From: Clostridia bacterium
Lineage (GTDB): Bacteria; Aerophobota; Aerophobia; Aerophobales; AE-B3A
Assembly: GCA_030610745.1 (NCBI GenBank)
Contig: JAUWRC010000091.1
Span: 1-6,062, forward strand
DNA length: 6,062 nucleotides
Direction: 5' to 3'
Below, piece after piece: positions 5,641-6,062 of this stretch. Both the position numbers and the translations under genes were made by a program. Numbering within the stretch: the stretch's first letter is position 1; each line of letters begins with the position of its first letter. The notes below the pieces were generated by a model, which had not been told where the DNA came from, ran no database searches, and was given only the letters and a program-made list of their open reading frames with translations.

Positions 5641-5642
5641 GT
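5611..5642. repeat. TCGTATCTCG-type short tandem repeat
   Basis: On the + strand TCGTATCTCG (5611-5620), TTCGTATC (5624-5631) and TAGTATCTCGT (5632-5642) are degenerate copies of one unit; two CTCATCT copies (5584-5590, 5594-5600) flank it. GGTTAA-type units follow (GGTTAACT at 5644-5651, GGTTAATT at 5660-5667). The simple-repeat nature explains part of the GAG/UAG richness on the other strand. Confidence 0.7.
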
Positions 5643-5707
5643 CGGTTAACTGGCTAAATGGTTAATTAATCACCTGCTACTTACCACTCAGAATATCGTT
5701 TAAAATC

Positions 5708-5736
5708 CTTATAATCTGCGTAGATCTGCGTGCAAA
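5708..5736 (-). promoter_or_regulatory. Possible promoter for the trpX leader
   Basis: On the - strand, -35 TTTGCA (5736-5731, 4/6 match), a 17-bp spacer and -10 TATAAG (5713-5708, 5/6 match) lie just after the mtrB stop. Initiation near 5701 would give a leader of about 145 bases to the terminator stem, carrying all the GAG/UAG triplets. The spacer consists of two ATCTGCGTAG-like units (an intergenic repeat type, + strand 5713-5731), so it may be fortuitous. If it is not used, trpXYZ would be read through from mtrB. Confidence 0.45.
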
Positions 5737-5747
5737 AAAGAAGTCCC

Positions 5748-5972
5748 TTATTTGCCAGATTCTATTTTTCCGTGCTTGGAAAGAATCTCAGCTTTACCTC
5801 TAATCTTTATAGCCGAAATATGCTCGGTAAACTGACAAATCCAAACTTCACCCTTATCTAACTTTTCTGTATGGTGGATAGTAGTCTCCTTGCCACGAGT
5901 TAAACCTATAATGGTTACCCCATTTTCGAGTGCTTTAATCACAATAAAGTCGGTTTTCTCTATTTCTTCCAT
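5748..5972 (-). CDS. mtrB: TRAP, tryptophan RNA-binding attenuation protein
   Basis: The 74-residue product aligns without gaps to Bacillus TRAP (75 aa), an 11-subunit ring that binds tryptophan between subunits and then wraps RNA carrying GAG/UAG triplets. It shares the cores DFIVIKALENGV (8-19), IGLTRG (22-27), HHTEKLDKGEV (33-43) and QFTEH-SAIK-RG (47-59). Known tryptophan-pocket positions Thr25, Thr30, Gln47, Thr49, His51 and Ser53 are all present, as are RNA-contacting Glu36, Lys37, Asp39, Lys56 and Arg58. Two differences stand out. Position 32, a Phe in Bacillus that stacks on an RNA base, is Ile here. Position 44 is Trp, an unusual residue for a tryptophan sensor. The ATG at 5972 matches the family N-terminus but has no clear Shine-Dalgarno. 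It lies immediately upstream of, and on the same strand as, the trpX leader with its candidate TRAP site. No anti-TRAP gene is in the window. Confidence 0.95.
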   Translation of the reverse strand: MEEIEKTDFIVIKALENGVTIIGLTRGKETTIHHTEKLDKGEVWICQFTEHISAIKIRGKAEILSKHGKIESGK

Positions 5973-5989
5973 TGAAACTTGACCAAATT

Positions 5990-6037
5990 TTTGGAAACTT
6001 TTTTACCCTTTGCTCACCTGAGGACTTGGTTTCCAAA
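5990..6037 (-). promoter_or_regulatory. 9-bp inverted repeat upstream of mtrB
   Basis: TTTGGAAAC (5990-5998 on +) and its exact complement GTTTCCAAA (6029-6037) are separated by 30 bases and lie 18-65 bases before the mtrB start. In RNA they could form a 9-bp stem whose loop holds a short run of NAG triplets. As DNA they could be an operator. Role unknown. Confidence 0.55.
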
Positions 6038-6049
6038 CCCCTGCTTTTA

Positions 6050-6059
6050 ATACTATCAC
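6050..6059 (-). promoter_or_regulatory. Possible extended -10 element for mtrB (partial)
   Basis: On the - strand, TGATAGTAT gives an extended -10 (TG at 6058-6057, then A, then TAGTAT 6055-6050, 4/6 match). The -35 region would lie outside the window. If real, the mtrB leader is about 70 bases and contains the inverted repeat. Confidence 0.3.
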
Positions 6060-6062
6060 AAA

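Noticed and set aside
5396..5747. T-box or Trp-codon leader-peptide attenuator for trpX
   Set aside because: I see no T-box core (AGGGUGGNACCGCG-like) and no short frame with tandem Trp codons; the TRAP-type reading fits better.

Overview
The window comes from a moderately AT-rich bacterium that I cannot name. Two things point to an uncultured, anaerobe-type lineage. One is a secreted protein ending in a FlgD-Ig/type-IX-sorting-like domain. The other is a set of spacers filled with several families of short repeats (GTTCGTA heptamers, a GTCATTGC...GCAATGAC palindrome, TCGTATCTCG and ATCTGCGTAG units). Against that, the right half carries a clear TRAP (MtrB) gene, a regulator known mainly from Bacillus and other Firmicutes. 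The phylum is left open.

Layout, left to right. On the + strand, 1-895 is the 3' part of a large secreted or surface protein. A repeat-rich spacer follows (895-1030), then a 56-residue putative lipoprotein ending in Gly-Pro-Pro (1070-1240). A housekeeping cluster comes next: panD (aspartate decarboxylase, 1324-1677), def (peptide deformylase, 1686-2195) and a stand-alone Lrp/AsnC-type RAM domain (2241-2471). It appears to be driven by a near-consensus promoter at 1279-1306. On the - strand, converging on this cluster, lies a tryptophan-type ABC transporter operon: trpX (binding protein, 4364-5395), trpY (permease, 3374-4306) and trpZ (ATPase, 2576-3370). A perfect 14-bp intercistronic hairpin separates trpX from trpY. 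Upstream of trpX on the same strand is mtrB (5748-5972), encoding the tryptophan-sensing RNA-binding protein TRAP.

The most interesting part is the 352-base spacer between mtrB and trpX. Read on the - strand it holds, in order: a plausible promoter (5708-5736); a leader enriched in GAG/UAG triplets ending in seven NAG triplets at an exact 5-nt period (5574-5606); a potential antiterminator that uses the last triplets (5550-5586); and a competing intrinsic terminator with an 8-U tract (5533-5558). This is the architecture of TRAP-dependent attenuation as known for the Bacillus subtilis trp operon, here placed in front of a transporter and beside the TRAP gene. The inferred circuit is that, when tryptophan is plentiful, TRAP-Trp wraps the triplets, blocks the antiterminator and stops transcription before trpXYZ. 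When tryptophan is scarce the antiterminator forms and the importer is made. The sequence supports the parts list; the regulation itself is inference. The main caution is that part of the triplet array lies in a TCGTATCTCG-type simple repeat.
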